Assembly: GCA_016705475.1 (NCBI GenBank)
Contig: JADIYD010000002.1
Location: 1 to 41,182 of the forward strand
DNA from: Betaproteobacteria bacterium
GTDB taxonomy: Bacteria; Pseudomonadota; Gammaproteobacteria; Burkholderiales; Rhodocyclaceae
Direction of reading: 5' to 3'
DNA: 41,182 nt
In this document: piece by piece, positions 1 to 7,981 of the stretch
Position numbering within the stretch: the stretch's first letter is position 1
How the letters are laid out: every line of letters begins with the position of its first letter
Notes under the pieces: model-generated
What the model saw: the letters and a program-made list of their open reading frames with translations, nothing else
The model's database searches: none
What the model was told of the DNA's origin: nothing
Program-made: the position numbers and the translations under genes

Positions 1-663
1 GCTACCCTTGAAGTCATCAAAGGAACGTAGCAACTTGGCTACGCCAGCTGGCGGATCAATAATTGCCGCGAAATGCCGTCCTTTGACGGGAGGAAGAAAC
101 TCCCCGCAGATCCGGTCGATGGATCTCTGCTGAACGCCAATGCCGCACTGCATATCGAAGAAATATCTGACTGCGGTTTTGCAGCACGGTGAGCCGTTTC
201 AGGACACCACGACTCTCCTGACTTTTTGATTGCGCGCGGCAGCTCAAACGCTTTGATCTCAGCAATCGGTCGAGCGCCAAGCCGGGGAAGACGTCTCGCT
301 CCAATCGGCGAATGATCTTGACGGCATGACTATCAGCCCAGTTTGGGAAAACTTGGCAAACCACTCTGACAACAACCTCGAAACTGTTCTCGAACGCTCG
401 GTACGAGCTGCTTTCTGAATCTTCCACGATTTTCACCAGGATCAATTCCGTCAGCAAGCAGTCGCTTGGCTTCATCACACTTGTCGTGCAGCCTTCCGAC
501 CAACCTCTGGATAAGCCCCATGGAAAGGGTTTTCGCTTGCCAGCAAAGCGGTAATCCAGCTATACCGCATCATTGGACAAGCAAGCCAAGCCATACCATC
601 GTCCAATTTGGTCAACTTTTCTGGCGATTTTGCATTGCGAATAGAGGTATCTGAGAGCGGCAT
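1..663 (-). pseudogene. P4-family tyrosine integrase, frame-broken and cut by the left edge
   Basis: Phage P4-type integrases catalyse site-specific recombination of islands into tRNA genes. The N-terminus is clear from an ATG at 663 (MPLSDTSIRNAKSPEKLTKL, a typical P4-integrase start) with AGGAG about 9 nt upstream. The frame then changes several times. GAYPEVGRKAARQ appears in one frame, CDEAKRLLADGIDP in another, and NWADSHAVKIIRRLERDVFP and SQIFLRYAV further on. The segment at the left edge reads IDPPAGVAKLLRSFDDFKG. These are N-terminal and core-binding regions in the right order. The catalytic R-H-R-Y half would lie beyond position 1. Because pieces sit in different frames, no functional protein can be made from this sequence as given. 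The neighbouring tRNA-like gene on the same strand fits an island boundary, with the island extending leftwards. Family identity is secure; whether the breaks are biological is not. Confidence 0.85.
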
Positions 664-678
664 ATTGTTAACTCTCCT

Positions 679-722
679 TTACGGTAACTGCGATTACCGT
701 CAAATCTAAATCCTTACCGTCA
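679..722. promoter_or_regulatory. Three 9-bp TKACSGTAA boxes upstream of integrase
   Basis: TTACGGTAA (679-687), TTACCGTCA (694-702) and TTACCGTCA (714-722) lie just upstream of the integrase start. The last two are spaced 20 bp apart, close to two helical turns. They could be an operator for integrase autoregulation or integrase/excisionase arm sites. The assignment is inference from position and repetition. Confidence 0.4.
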
Positions 723-756
723 GATTGCAATAGACGGCTTTGGACTACCTAGGACG

Positions 757-798
757 TGAAAAAGGCCAGAACCCTTGTGTTTGCAGGGGTTTCTGGCC
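757..798 (-). terminator. Rho-independent terminator after the tRNA-like gene
   Basis: Read on the minus strand, GGCCAGAAACCC pairs with the arm AGGGTTCTGGCC around a purine-rich loop and is followed by TTTTT (757-763 on the complementary strand). It lies 28 nt downstream of the tRNA 3' end. Near-identical 14-mers GGACTACCTAGGAC (742-755) and GGACTACTTAGTAC (805-818) flank the hairpin; their role is unknown. Confidence 0.75.
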
Positions 799-825
799 TT
801 TATCGGACTACTTAGTACTTAATTC

Positions 826-903
826 TGGTGGCCAATCGCGGAATCAGACCACGGACACGCGGATTTTCAATCCGCTTGCTCTCCAACTTCAGGCTAATTG
901 GCC
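826..903 (-). tRNA. tRNA-Phe-like gene (anticodon GAA), unusual D-arm
   Basis: On the minus strand a 7-bp acceptor stem (GGCCAAT with ATTGGCC), discriminator A and encoded CCA enclose an anticodon arm with stem GCGGA/TCCGC and loop TTGAAAA (anticodon GAA, phenylalanine). A T-arm CGTGG/CCGCG has loop TCTGATT instead of the usual TTCGATT. The D-arm is poor: GCCT against GAGC with a mismatch, an enlarged loop and an extra base before the anticodon stem, giving 78 nt with CCA instead of 76. It may be a functional but divergent tRNA, a decayed copy, or affected by base errors. The adjacent integrase suggests its 3' end served as an attachment site. Confidence 0.6.
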
Positions 904-968
904 AAACGAGGGCGCATGATAGCGATGTCACTGCTGCTCCCCAACCAGCCGGAGGTGTTTTTGCGGAC

Positions 969-2466
969 TCATGTACCGATTGGTGGCGATTGGCGGTAAA
1001 GCTCAGAGAAATCGTCAGAGGGGGGCAGCGGGGACCGGGGATGCCAGGCGGCGAAAGCGACATGCGCAACTGCGCCACAGCCATGGGGGCTCGGCCGCAA
1101 GCTGGCACGCGAGCCGTGCTGCGTAGCGATTTCCTGAACAATGGCAAGGCCCAAGCCACTGCCTTCAGTTGTCGCGTCGTCCACCGGTAGAATCGCTCAA
1201 GACGAGTATGCCTGTTCTTCGCTGATGCCGCCCCATTGTCCTCAACCTCTAACAGCACGGTGGCCGGATTGACGACGATTCGACAGGTTACTTGCCCCCC
1301 TCGGGTGTAGCGCAAGGCGTTATCGAGCAGGTTCTTGGCGAGCTCGGTCAGCAGGAATGAATCGCCAACGATCATGGCAGACTTGTCTGACTCAAATCCG
1401 AGATCAATATTCTTTGGATGGCCACCGGCACCCAGTCAGTGACGACGTCGCGAATCAAATCAGCCAGATCGAGCGGCTGGTGTTTTTGCTGCGTGGCTAC
1501 GCCACCCTCAGTGCGCGCCAAAGTCAGCAGTTGGTTGATCAGGCGGCCAGCGCGGTCAACGCCTGTCGCTATCTGACGCAGGCGTGACGCGGTGCTTCGG
1601 GATCGGTTTCACGAATGGCAAACTGGGCCTGCGTCTTGAGACCGGTCAGCGGGGTCCGCATCTGGTGGGCAGCATCGGCAACGAGGCGCTGTTGTGCCGT
1701 TACGCTGCGCTCCATGCGCTCAAGCATTTCGTTGAAGGCTTCGACCAGCGGCTCCAGTTCTTCGGGGACGCGTCGGGTAGCCGATAGGCGAGAGGTCACT
1801 GGGTTCCACGCGCCTCGATGGTCTGGCGCAGACGGGTCAAGGGCCTCAAACCGCGCGACAGGCCAAACCAGACAAGCATGACGGCGAGCGGAATGATGAT
1901 GAACTGCGGAAGAATCACGCTGGCTACGATCTTGTTGGCCAGCTGGCTGCGTTTATCTGTTGTCTCGCCGACTTCAATGAGCACCCACTGCGACCGCGTC
2001 ATTTGTGGCTCGGCGAGATAGGTGTGGCCAGACGGAGGTCCTGCCCCTTGAAATCAGAATCGCGCATATAGACTTCGCCAGGCCATGGCTGAATCGTCCG
2101 ACGGCAACGCCAAAGTCGGGAGATCCTTATCACCGGCCAGCAGCTTCCATCTCCGGAGATGACATGAAAATAGACGCTATCAATCTCGTCAGCTCGCAAC
2201 ATGGCGCGAGCAGAGGCCGGCAACGATAGCAAGGGTTTGCCGTTGACGGGCTTTACCTGACGGGCGATTGCTGCGGACATGCTCACGCAGCGCCTGATCG
2301 TAGGGGTAATTGGCAACGTTGTTGGGGCGAAGTAATGGGTGAAGGCAATGCTGAGCGGCCAGACGAACAGCAGGGGCGCCAACATCCAGTCGAGAATCTC
2401 GCCAAACAGCGAGCGCTCGGATTCAGAACCCGGCCCCGGCTGGTTACTCGCTTTGTGGTCGCTCAA
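969..2466 (-). pseudogene. QseC/TctE-type sensor histidine kinase, multiple frameshifts
   Basis: An inner-membrane sensor kinase that would phosphorylate the response regulator encoded just upstream. From a TTG start at 2466 (overlapping the regulator stop by 23 nt) the order is a cytoplasmic N-tail, TM1 (LLFVWPLSIAF), a periplasmic stretch, TM2 (FIIIPLAVMLVWFGLS), HAMP (RGLRPLTRLRQTIEARG), HisKA with H in ADAAHQMRTPLTGLK, an N box (ELAKNLLDNALRYT), and a G box (EGSGLGLAIVQEI). These pieces lie in different frames. Breaks occur near 2020, 1800, 1580, 1405, 1215-1245 (a compensating pair) and 1188. Each is explained by a single base gain or loss, and the residues between breaks remain family-like. 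No long deletion is visible. Either a very recent pseudogene or base errors in the sequence. Confidence 0.8.
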
Positions 2467-3111
2467 GGCAGTAGCCCAGGCCGCGAACGGTCGCGATCTT
2501 CACGCCCCCGGTTTCAATTTTCTTGCGTAATCGATGAACGTAAACCTCAATGGCGTTGTGGCTGACCTCGTCACCCCAGCCACAAAGATGATCGACCAGC
2601 TGGTCCTTGCTGACAAGGCGGCCCATGCGGCTGAGCAGGACTTCGAAGCCCGACTTCGCGAGCTGATAGTTCGAGTGCTTCGCCGTTGATCAGAGCCACC
2701 CGACCGACTTGATCGTAGCTCAGCGCACCGCACTGAATGGTTGGCGAGGTTCCAGCCGAGCGGCGGGTCAGGGCGCGAACCCGCGCTTCGAGCTCGGGCA
2801 GCTCGAAGGGCTTGACCATGTAATCATCAGCCCCGAGATCCAGCCCCTTGACGCGGTCACCCGTGCCATCAAGGGCGGTCAGGATGAGCACCGGCAACTG
2901 TGGTTGCGCGCGCGAATGCCTTGAGCAGGTCGAGCCCGGACAGCTTCGGCAAGCCGAGATCGAGAATGAGCAAATCATAGGACACGGTCAGCAATGCGGC
3001 GTCTGCCTCCACGCCATTGGCTGCCCAGTCTACGGCGTAACCGCCCTGACGCAGCGAGCGGGAAAGACCATCGGCGATGATGGTGTCGTCTTCAGCAATA
3101 AGTATGCGCAT
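2444..3111 (-). pseudogene. OmpR/QseB-family response regulator, two frameshifts
   Basis: DNA-binding response regulator paired with the sensor kinase that follows. Translation from ATG 3111 gives MRILIAEDDTIIADGLSRSL, with the acidic pair EDD and the phosphoacceptor Asp in DLLILDLGLPKLSG. After a break near 2900 the receiver continues in another frame (LPVLILTALDGTGDRVKGLD, then DDYMVKPFELPEL with the conserved Lys). A second break near 2650 separates the first part of the winged-helix domain from its end (HNAIEVYVHRLRKKI, then VRGLGYCLE). Correcting the breaks gives about 222 residues, normal for QseB/TctD proteins. The 23-nt overlap with the kinase indicates a translationally coupled pair. 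Confidence 0.8.
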
Positions 3112-3368
3112 GGTTCTGTTTGGCCTGAGCCGACGCAAGATTTCCTGTAAGCCTGTCGCATTATTCTAATCGGGCTGTTCTCCTTTATGGTCTCTGGAGT
3201 ACGTGGCGAATGCCGCTACTCAGGGGGTTGCCCGACCTGCACTGGGCGGCCCCCTACCGTTTTTTCCTAGCCCAAGTCATACAGTCTATCAAATAAACTG
3301 CCCTGCGCTTCCCGCAGCGCACAAGCACGCCCGCATTTTTACGATTCAGGCGTTCTCGCCATGCCTGC
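3112..3368. other. Gene-free stretch upstream of the regulator
   Basis: No convincing coding sequence. It must hold the promoter of the two-component operon. A strong hairpin at 3223-3253 (GGGGGTTGCCC paired with GGGCGGCCCCC, two G-T pairs) followed by TTTTTT at 3260-3265 looks like a terminator on the plus strand, but no plus-strand gene precedes it. It may block antisense transcription or be an accidental structure. Confidence 0.4.
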
Positions 3369-3405
3369 TGCGGTCAACCGGGATAAATCCTCAAAAACCA
3401 GAACG
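3369..3405 (+). repeat. Dispersed repeat copy 1
   Basis: CGGTCAACCGGGATAAATCC followed by TCAAAAACCAGAAC matches the dispersed repeat of this window with some divergence (GCGGTC instead of CACGGTC). It lies directly before the actP terminator hairpin, the same repeat-then-hairpin arrangement as copy 6 near 33.45 kb. Confidence 0.6.
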
Positions 3406-3437
3406 AAAAAAAGCCCGGGTTGCCCCGGGCTTTTTGC
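3405..3437 (-). terminator. Terminator of the actP operon
   Basis: AAGCCCGGG (3411-3419) pairs with CCCGGGCTT (3424-3432). Read on the minus strand the hairpin is followed by TTTTTTT, 19 nt after the actP stop codon. It may work in both directions. Confidence 0.85.
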
Positions 3438-3455
3438 TGACGAGAACTCGTCTGA

Positions 3456-5135
3456 TTAGTGACCGCTGGCGCCAGAAGCACCCAGACCGGTCTCGGAACG
3501 CAGTTGCTGAGACGGGTACAGAGCACGTTCTTTCTTGGCCTGTGCGGAGTTGTCGAGAATCGACACCAACCAGATGGTGAAGAACGCAGCAGACATCGAG
3601 AAGATGGCAGCGGAGTTGTACGGGAACCAGGCAGAACCCTTCGGATTCAGCATGACCGCTTCCCAGACTGAGGCAGAGCCAATCGTCAGGATCACGGCAG
3701 AGGCCAGACCGACGAAGCCACCGACCACGGCACCACGGGTGGTGCAGTTCTTCCACAGCACGGACATGAACAAGACCGGGAAGTTGGAAGAGCAAGGCGA
3801 TGACGAAGGCCAGCATCACCATGTAGGCAACGTTTTCCTTCTCGAAGGCAATACCGAGCACGACAGCCAGAACACCCAGACAAACGGTGGTGATCTTGAA
3901 ACGCGCAGTTCCTGCTCTGAAGTACAACCCTTGTTGAACACCGAAGCGTACAAGTCATGGGAGACAGCAGAAGCGCCAGACAGGGTCAGACCAGCAACCA
4001 CAGCCAGAATCGTTGCGAAGGCAACGGCCGAGATGAAGCCGAGGAACAAGTCACCGCCAACAGCCTTGGCCAGATGCACAGCAGCCATGTTGCCGCCGCC
4101 CTTCAGACCTTTGGCCAGTTCGCCGCCGACGTAGAATTCGGTCGGGTTCTGGATCAGGTTGGTGATAGCGCCGAAACCGATGATGAAGGTCAGGATGTAG
4201 AAGTAGCCGATCCAGGTGGTTGCCCAGGCAACCGACTTACGAGCTTCCTTGGCATTCGGCACGGTGAAGAAGCGCATCAGGATGTGCGGCAGACCAGCCG
4301 TACCGAACATCAGGGCCATACCGACCGAGATCGCGGAGACCGGATCCTTGATCAGGGCGCCCGGCGACATCAGTGCGTCGTGCTTGGTATGAACTTCAAC
4401 GGCCTTGGTGAACAGCGCTTCCGGCGAGAAGCCGAACTGCAGCAGCACGGAGACGGCCATGAAGGTGGCACCAGCAAGCAGCATGCAGGCCTTGATGATC
4501 TGCACCCAGGTCGTCGCGGTCATGCCGCCGAACAAGACGTACATCATCAGCGACGGAACCGACCAGGATTTCAGCGTAGAGGTAATCCATGCCGAAGAGC
4601 ACCTTGATCAGCTGACCGGCACCGACCATCTGCGCAATCATGTAGAAGGCGACGATAACCAGGGAAGCGGAAGCTGCGAAGATACGAACCGGGGTCTGGG
4701 CGAAACGGTAGGAAGCCACGTCAGCAAACGTGAACTTGCCCAGGTTGCGCAGACGCTCAGCCATCAGGAAGGTGATGACCGGCCAGCCGACCAGCCAGCC
4801 GATCGAGAAGATCAGGCCGTCGAAGCCGTTGGCAAACACGAGACCGGAAATACCCAGGAAGGACGCGGCAGACATGTAGTCGCCGGCAATTGCCAGGCCG
4901 TTCTGGAAGCCGGTGATACCGCCACCGCCGGTGTAGAAGTCAGCAGCCGACTTGGTCTGCGAGGCTGCCCACTGGTGATGAAGAGGGTGCCGCCGACGAA
5001 GATGGCGAACATGACGATGGCAGTCCAGTTGGTGGCCTGCTTCGCGGTATTGCCGAGGTCGGCACCAGCAGCGATGGCGCCACCAGTAACGGCCAGTGCC
5101 AGAAGGCCGGCGAGGATCTTGGTAAATTTGGTCAT
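3456..5135 (-). pseudogene. actP: Cation/acetate symporter ActP, several frameshifts
   Basis: Sodium:solute symporter family permease for acetate uptake in the inner membrane. The start MTKFTKILAGLLALAVTGG is an ActP-like N-terminal signal/TM segment 1 nt after the upstream DUF485 stop. Successive pieces in different frames give the complete protein in order: GDYMSAASFLGISGLVF (about 4875), FYMIAQMVGAGQLIKVLFG (about 4600), MMYVLFGGMTATTWVQIIKA (4547), GTAGLPHILMRFFTVPNAKE (about 4260), FKITTVCLGVLAVVLGIAFE (about 3900), and the final TM segments to KKERALYPSQQLRSETG. Breaks are near 4965, 4555, 3915 and 3790. The corrected length, about 559 residues, matches ActP. Conservation on both sides of each break argues for single-base indels rather than old decay. 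Sequence error is a serious possibility because the operon otherwise looks intact, with terminator and partner gene. Confidence 0.85.
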
Positions 5136-5136
5136 C

Positions 5137-5445
5137 TTACTTCTGTGCCTCCTTGATCAGGGCTTCGTTGATCGAGTCGAACTCGCTGTTGGCACGGCGA
5201 ACGTAGATCCAGGTCAACAGAATGGTGAAAACGATGACGCCCACACCGATCGGCACGCCGATACTCATGGTGTAGCCTTCACCAATCTTCTGGGCGAGGA
5301 ATTCCTTGTTGAAGGCGACCAGCAAAATGAAGCCGTAGTAAGCGGAGGCGCTGACGATGGCCATAATGATGGAGTACTTGCTGCGCATGGCAACAAACTC
5401 CAGGAATTTCGGATTGGCTGTAATCCGATCAAGGGTGTCTTGCAT
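5137..5445 (-). CDS. yjcH: DUF485 inner-membrane protein (YjcH-like), partner of ActP
   Basis: Small membrane protein of 102 residues that is regularly encoded just before acetate symporters; its exact role in transport is not established. The start at 5445 is chosen because GAGGAG lies 8 nt upstream and the protein then begins MQDTLDRITANPKFLEFV, the normal DUF485 start. Two hydrophobic segments (about 27-48, SIIMAIVSASAYYGFILLVA, and about 62-84, IGVPIGVGVIVFTILLTWIY) are joined by a short loop, ending in a charged tail. Its stop is 1 nt before the actP start, so the two are coupled. The leader at 5446-5580 must contain the operon promoter, reading away from the groEL terminator; a TTGATCTACGTTAT stretch there is loosely FNR-like but not convincing. 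Confidence 0.85.
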   Translation of the reverse strand: MQDTLDRITANPKFLEFVAMRSKYSIIMAIVSASAYYGFILLVAFNKEFLAQKIGEGYTMSIGVPIGVGVIVFTILLTWIYVRRANSEFDSINEALIKEAQK

Positions 5446-5582
5446 TGATTTGCTCCTCAGATTTTGTTTGTAGAGGCATTGCTGCGAAGCGTAATGTAGG
5501 TGTGGCGTCTTACAACTAACACAGACCGTTACAAAAGTTATAACGTAGATCAAGGCAATCACAGGCGTAGCGATATTTGCAC

Positions 5583-5614
5583 GCCAAAAAAACCCCGCAC
5601 AAGGCGGGGCTTTT
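5583..5614 (-). terminator. Terminator of groESL
   Basis: On the minus strand AAGCCCCGCC pairs with GGCGGGGTT-type sequence across the loop TTGTGC (CCCCGC at 5593-5598 with GCGGGG at 5604-5609) and is followed by TTTTTTT. It sits 26 nt after the groEL stop codon. Confidence 0.85.
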
Positions 5615-5639
5615 CATGGCGGTGAGGCCGGGCCGGGAA

Positions 5640-7292
5640 TTACATTCCCATGCCGCCCATGCCGCCCATACCACCCATGCCGCCCATGTCAGGCATGCCG
5701 CCGCCCGGCTTGTCTTCAGCCAGTTCGGCAACCATGCATTCGGTGGTCAGCATCAGGCCGGCGATGGACGCAGCGTTCTGCAGTGCAGTGCGGGTCACCT
5801 TGGTCGGATCGAGCACGCCCATTTCAACCATGTCGCCGTATTCGCCGGTGGCAGCGTTGTAACCGTAGTTACCCTTGCCACGCTGCACCTTGTCGACCAC
5901 GACAGACGGCTCGTCACCGGAGTTGGCGACGATTTCGCGGAGCGGCTGCTCCATGGCGCGCAGAACGATCTTGATGCCGGCATCCTGATCGTGGTTGTCG
6001 CCCTTGATCTTGCCGACAGCAGCACGAGCACGGATCAGCGCAACACCGCCGCCAGCGACAACGCCTTCTTCAACCGCAGCACGGGTAGCGTGCAGGGCAT
6101 CTTCAACGCGAGCCTTCTTTTCCTTCATTTCGACTTCGGTGGCTGCGCCAACCTGGATGACGGCAACGCCGCCAGCCAGCTTGGCAACGCGTTCCTGCAG
6201 CTTTTCCTTGTCGTAATCGGAAGTCGCTTCGTCGATCTGGGTGCGGATCTGCTTGACGCGCGCCTGGATCATGTCGGCTTCGCCGGCACCGTCGATGATG
6301 ATGGTGTTTTCCTTGGAAACTTCGATGCGCTTGGCCTGGCCCAGATCCTTCAGGACAGCCTTTTCCAGCGACAGACCGGTTTCTTCGGCGATGACGGTAC
6401 CGCCGGTCAGGATGGCGATATCTTCGAGCATGGCCTTGCGACGATCGCCAAAGCCCGGGGCCTTGACGGCAACGGTCTTCAGGATGCCACGGATGTTGTT
6501 GACGACCAGGGTCGCCAGCGCTTCGCCATCGACATCTTCAGCGATGATCAGCAGCGGACGGCCGGCCTTGGCAACTTGCTCCAGAATCGGCAGCAGGTCG
6601 CGGATGTTGGAGATCTTCTTGTCGAAGAGCAGGACAAACGGGTTTTCCATCAGGGCTTGCTGCTTGTCGCCGTTGTTGATGAAGTACGGTGACAGGTAGC
6701 CGCGGTCGAACTGCATGCCTTCGACGACGTCGAGTTCGTTGGCCAGGGACTTGCCATCTTCAACGGTGATGACGCCTTCCTTGCCGACCTTTTCCATGGC
6801 ATTGGCGATGATTTCGCCGATGTCGCCATCAGAGTTGGCGGAAATGGAGCCAACCTGAGCGATTTCCTTGGTCGTGGTGCACGGCTTGGAGAAAGCCTTC
6901 AGCTCAGCGATCGTGGCGATCACAGCCTTGTCGATACCGCGCTTCAGATCCATCGGGTTCATGCCGGCGGCAACGTACTTCATGCCTTCGCGGACGATAG
7001 CCTGGGCCAGAACGGTAGCGGTCGTGGTGCCGTCACCAGCGATATCGGAGGTCTTGGAAGCAACTTCCTTGACCATCTGGGCGCCCATGTTGGCGAACTT
7101 GTCTTTCAGTTCGATTTCCTTGGCGACGGAAACGCCGTCCTTGGTGACCGTCGGGCCGCCGTAGGAACGCTCGAGTACAACATTGCGACCCTTGGGACCG
7201 AGGGTAACCTTGACTGCGTCAGCCAGGATATTGATGCCTTCGACCATGCGGGCGCGGGCGGAATCACCGAATTTGACTTCTTTAGCTGCCAT
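5640..7292 (-). CDS. groEL: Chaperonin GroEL (Hsp60)
   Basis: Cytoplasmic ATP-dependent chaperonin subunit that forms two seven-membered rings and folds client proteins together with GroES. The full 550-residue frame starts MAAKEVKFGDSARARMVEGI and contains the nucleotide-binding motif GDGTTTATVLAQ (about residues 85-97, with the catalytic Asp), the apical-domain stretch DRGYLSPYFINN, and the glycine/methionine tail GGMGGMGGMGGMGM typical of GroEL. The start has AGGAGC about 8 nt upstream. It lies 73 nt after groES in the same operon, and a copy of the dispersed repeat occupies the spacer. Expression is expected to follow the CIRCE element ahead of groES. No internal damage is seen, in contrast to neighbouring genes. 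Confidence 0.98.
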   Translation of the reverse strand: MAAKEVKFGDSARARMVEGINILADAVKVTLGPKGRNVVLERSYGGPTVTKDGVSVAKEIELKDKFANMGAQMVKEVASKTSDIAGDGTTTATVLAQAIVREGMKYVAAGMNPMDLKRGIDKAVIATIAELKAFSKPCTTTKEIAQVGSISANSDGDIGEIIANAMEKVGKEGVITVEDGKSLANELDVVEGMQFDRGYLSPYFINNGDKQQALMENPFVLLFDKKISNIRDLLPILEQVAKAGRPLLIIAEDVDGEALATLVVNNIRGILKTVAVKAPGFGDRRKAMLEDIAILTGGTVIAEETGLSLEKAVLKDLGQAKRIEVSKENTIIIDGAGEADMIQARVKQIRTQIDEATSDYDKEKLQERVAKLAGGVAVIQVGAATEVEMKEKKARVEDALHATRAAVEEGVVAGGGVALIRARAAVGKIKGDNHDQDAGIKIVLRAMEQPLREIVANSGDEPSVVVDKVQRGKGNYGYNAATGEYGDMVEMGVLDPTKVTRTALQNAASIAGLMLTTECMVAELAEDKPGGGMPDMGGMGGMGGMGGMGM

Positions 7293-7304
7293 TTAATAGC
7301 TCCT

Positions 7305-7337
7305 GAATTTTGATCAATTTTTCCGGTTGACCGTGGG
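7305..7337 (-). repeat. Dispersed repeat copy 2, between groES and groEL
   Basis: Read on the minus strand: CCCACGGTCAACCGG, then AAAAATTGATCAAAATTC. It fills almost half of the 73-nt groES-groEL spacer and ends a few bases before the groEL ribosome-binding site, so it is transcribed as part of the operon mRNA. The GGTTGATCCCACGGTCAACC portion can pair with itself to form a short hairpin. Confidence 0.7.
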
Positions 7338-7365
7338 ATCAACCGGCAATTCCGGGGTGCAGAAC

Positions 7366-7656
7366 TTACTTCTGCAGAACGCCCATGATGTCTTCTTCAC
7401 GCATGACCAGGACTTCCTGACCATCGACCTTGACAGCCTGGCCGGCGTACTTGCCGAACAGAACGCGGTCGCCAACCTTGACGTCCAGAGCGATCTGCTT
7501 GCCGTTGTCGTCACGCTTGCCCGGGCCGATGGCCAGGACTTCGCCCTGATCCGGCTTTTCGCCAGCGGAATCGGGGATGACGATGCCGGATGCAGTGGTG
7601 CGCTCGGCTTCAACGCGCTTGACGATCACTCGGTCGTGCAAAGGACGGATATTCAT
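7366..7656 (-). CDS. groES: Co-chaperonin GroES (Hsp10)
   Basis: The heptameric lid of the GroEL chamber. The 96-residue frame begins MNIRPLHDRVIVKRVEAERT and contains the mobile-loop region TTASGIVIPDSAGEKPDQGE (about residues 20-39) and the C-terminal block VLFGKYAGQAVKVDGQEVLV. Length and sequence are those of a normal single-copy bacterial GroES. The start has a CAGGAGT Shine-Dalgarno sequence 9 nt upstream. It is the first gene of the groESL operon, and a perfect CIRCE element lies about 90 nt upstream of the start codon. Confidence 0.98.
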   Translation of the reverse strand: MNIRPLHDRVIVKRVEAERTTASGIVIPDSAGEKPDQGEVLAIGPGKRDDNGKQIALDVKVGDRVLFGKYAGQAVKVDGQEVLVMREEDIMGVLQK

Positions 7657-7743
7657 AAATCTGACTCCTGAAAATGAATTGCAACACTCGGAAAATTGGC
7701 CGGCCGCGCCAGGCGCGGTTACGGGACCAGAGCGGGCGGTTTG

Positions 7744-7770
7744 TTAGCACTCGTCTCTGGTGAGTGCTAA
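7744..7770. promoter_or_regulatory. CIRCE element (HrcA operator) upstream of groESL
   Basis: Perfect inverted repeat TTAGCACTC (7744-7752) - 9-nt spacer - GAGTGCTAA (7762-7770), identical to the consensus CIRCE operator bound by the heat-shock repressor HrcA. Its place about 90 nt ahead of groES indicates negative heat-shock control of the operon. hrcA itself is not in the window. Confidence 0.97.
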
Positions 7771-7981
7771 TAATAGGGGTGGTAGAGAGCTATTTCAAGG
7801 GCGAGCGTTGAAATTTTTCCGTTTGCTGTCACCCGCACTGAGAAGCGAAGCGCCGGGTGAGCACAAATTTCAGAAGAAATTCGACATGCCCAAAGTCATA
7901 AAAAATACTAGCCATTAACGTTTGATTTTGGTATTTTGCAACATTAGACAAACGCGATATCGCCAGCAACGAGGCCCGTCA

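Noticed and set aside
3223..3265. Hairpin plus T6 as a true terminator
   Set aside because: Structure is good but no plus-strand gene precedes it; kept only as a remark in the gene-free stretch.
5577..6692. Long plus-strand open frame opposite groEL
   Set aside because: Antisense shadow of a strongly conserved gene; His/Asp/Gly-rich composition follows from groEL codons, no ribosome site.
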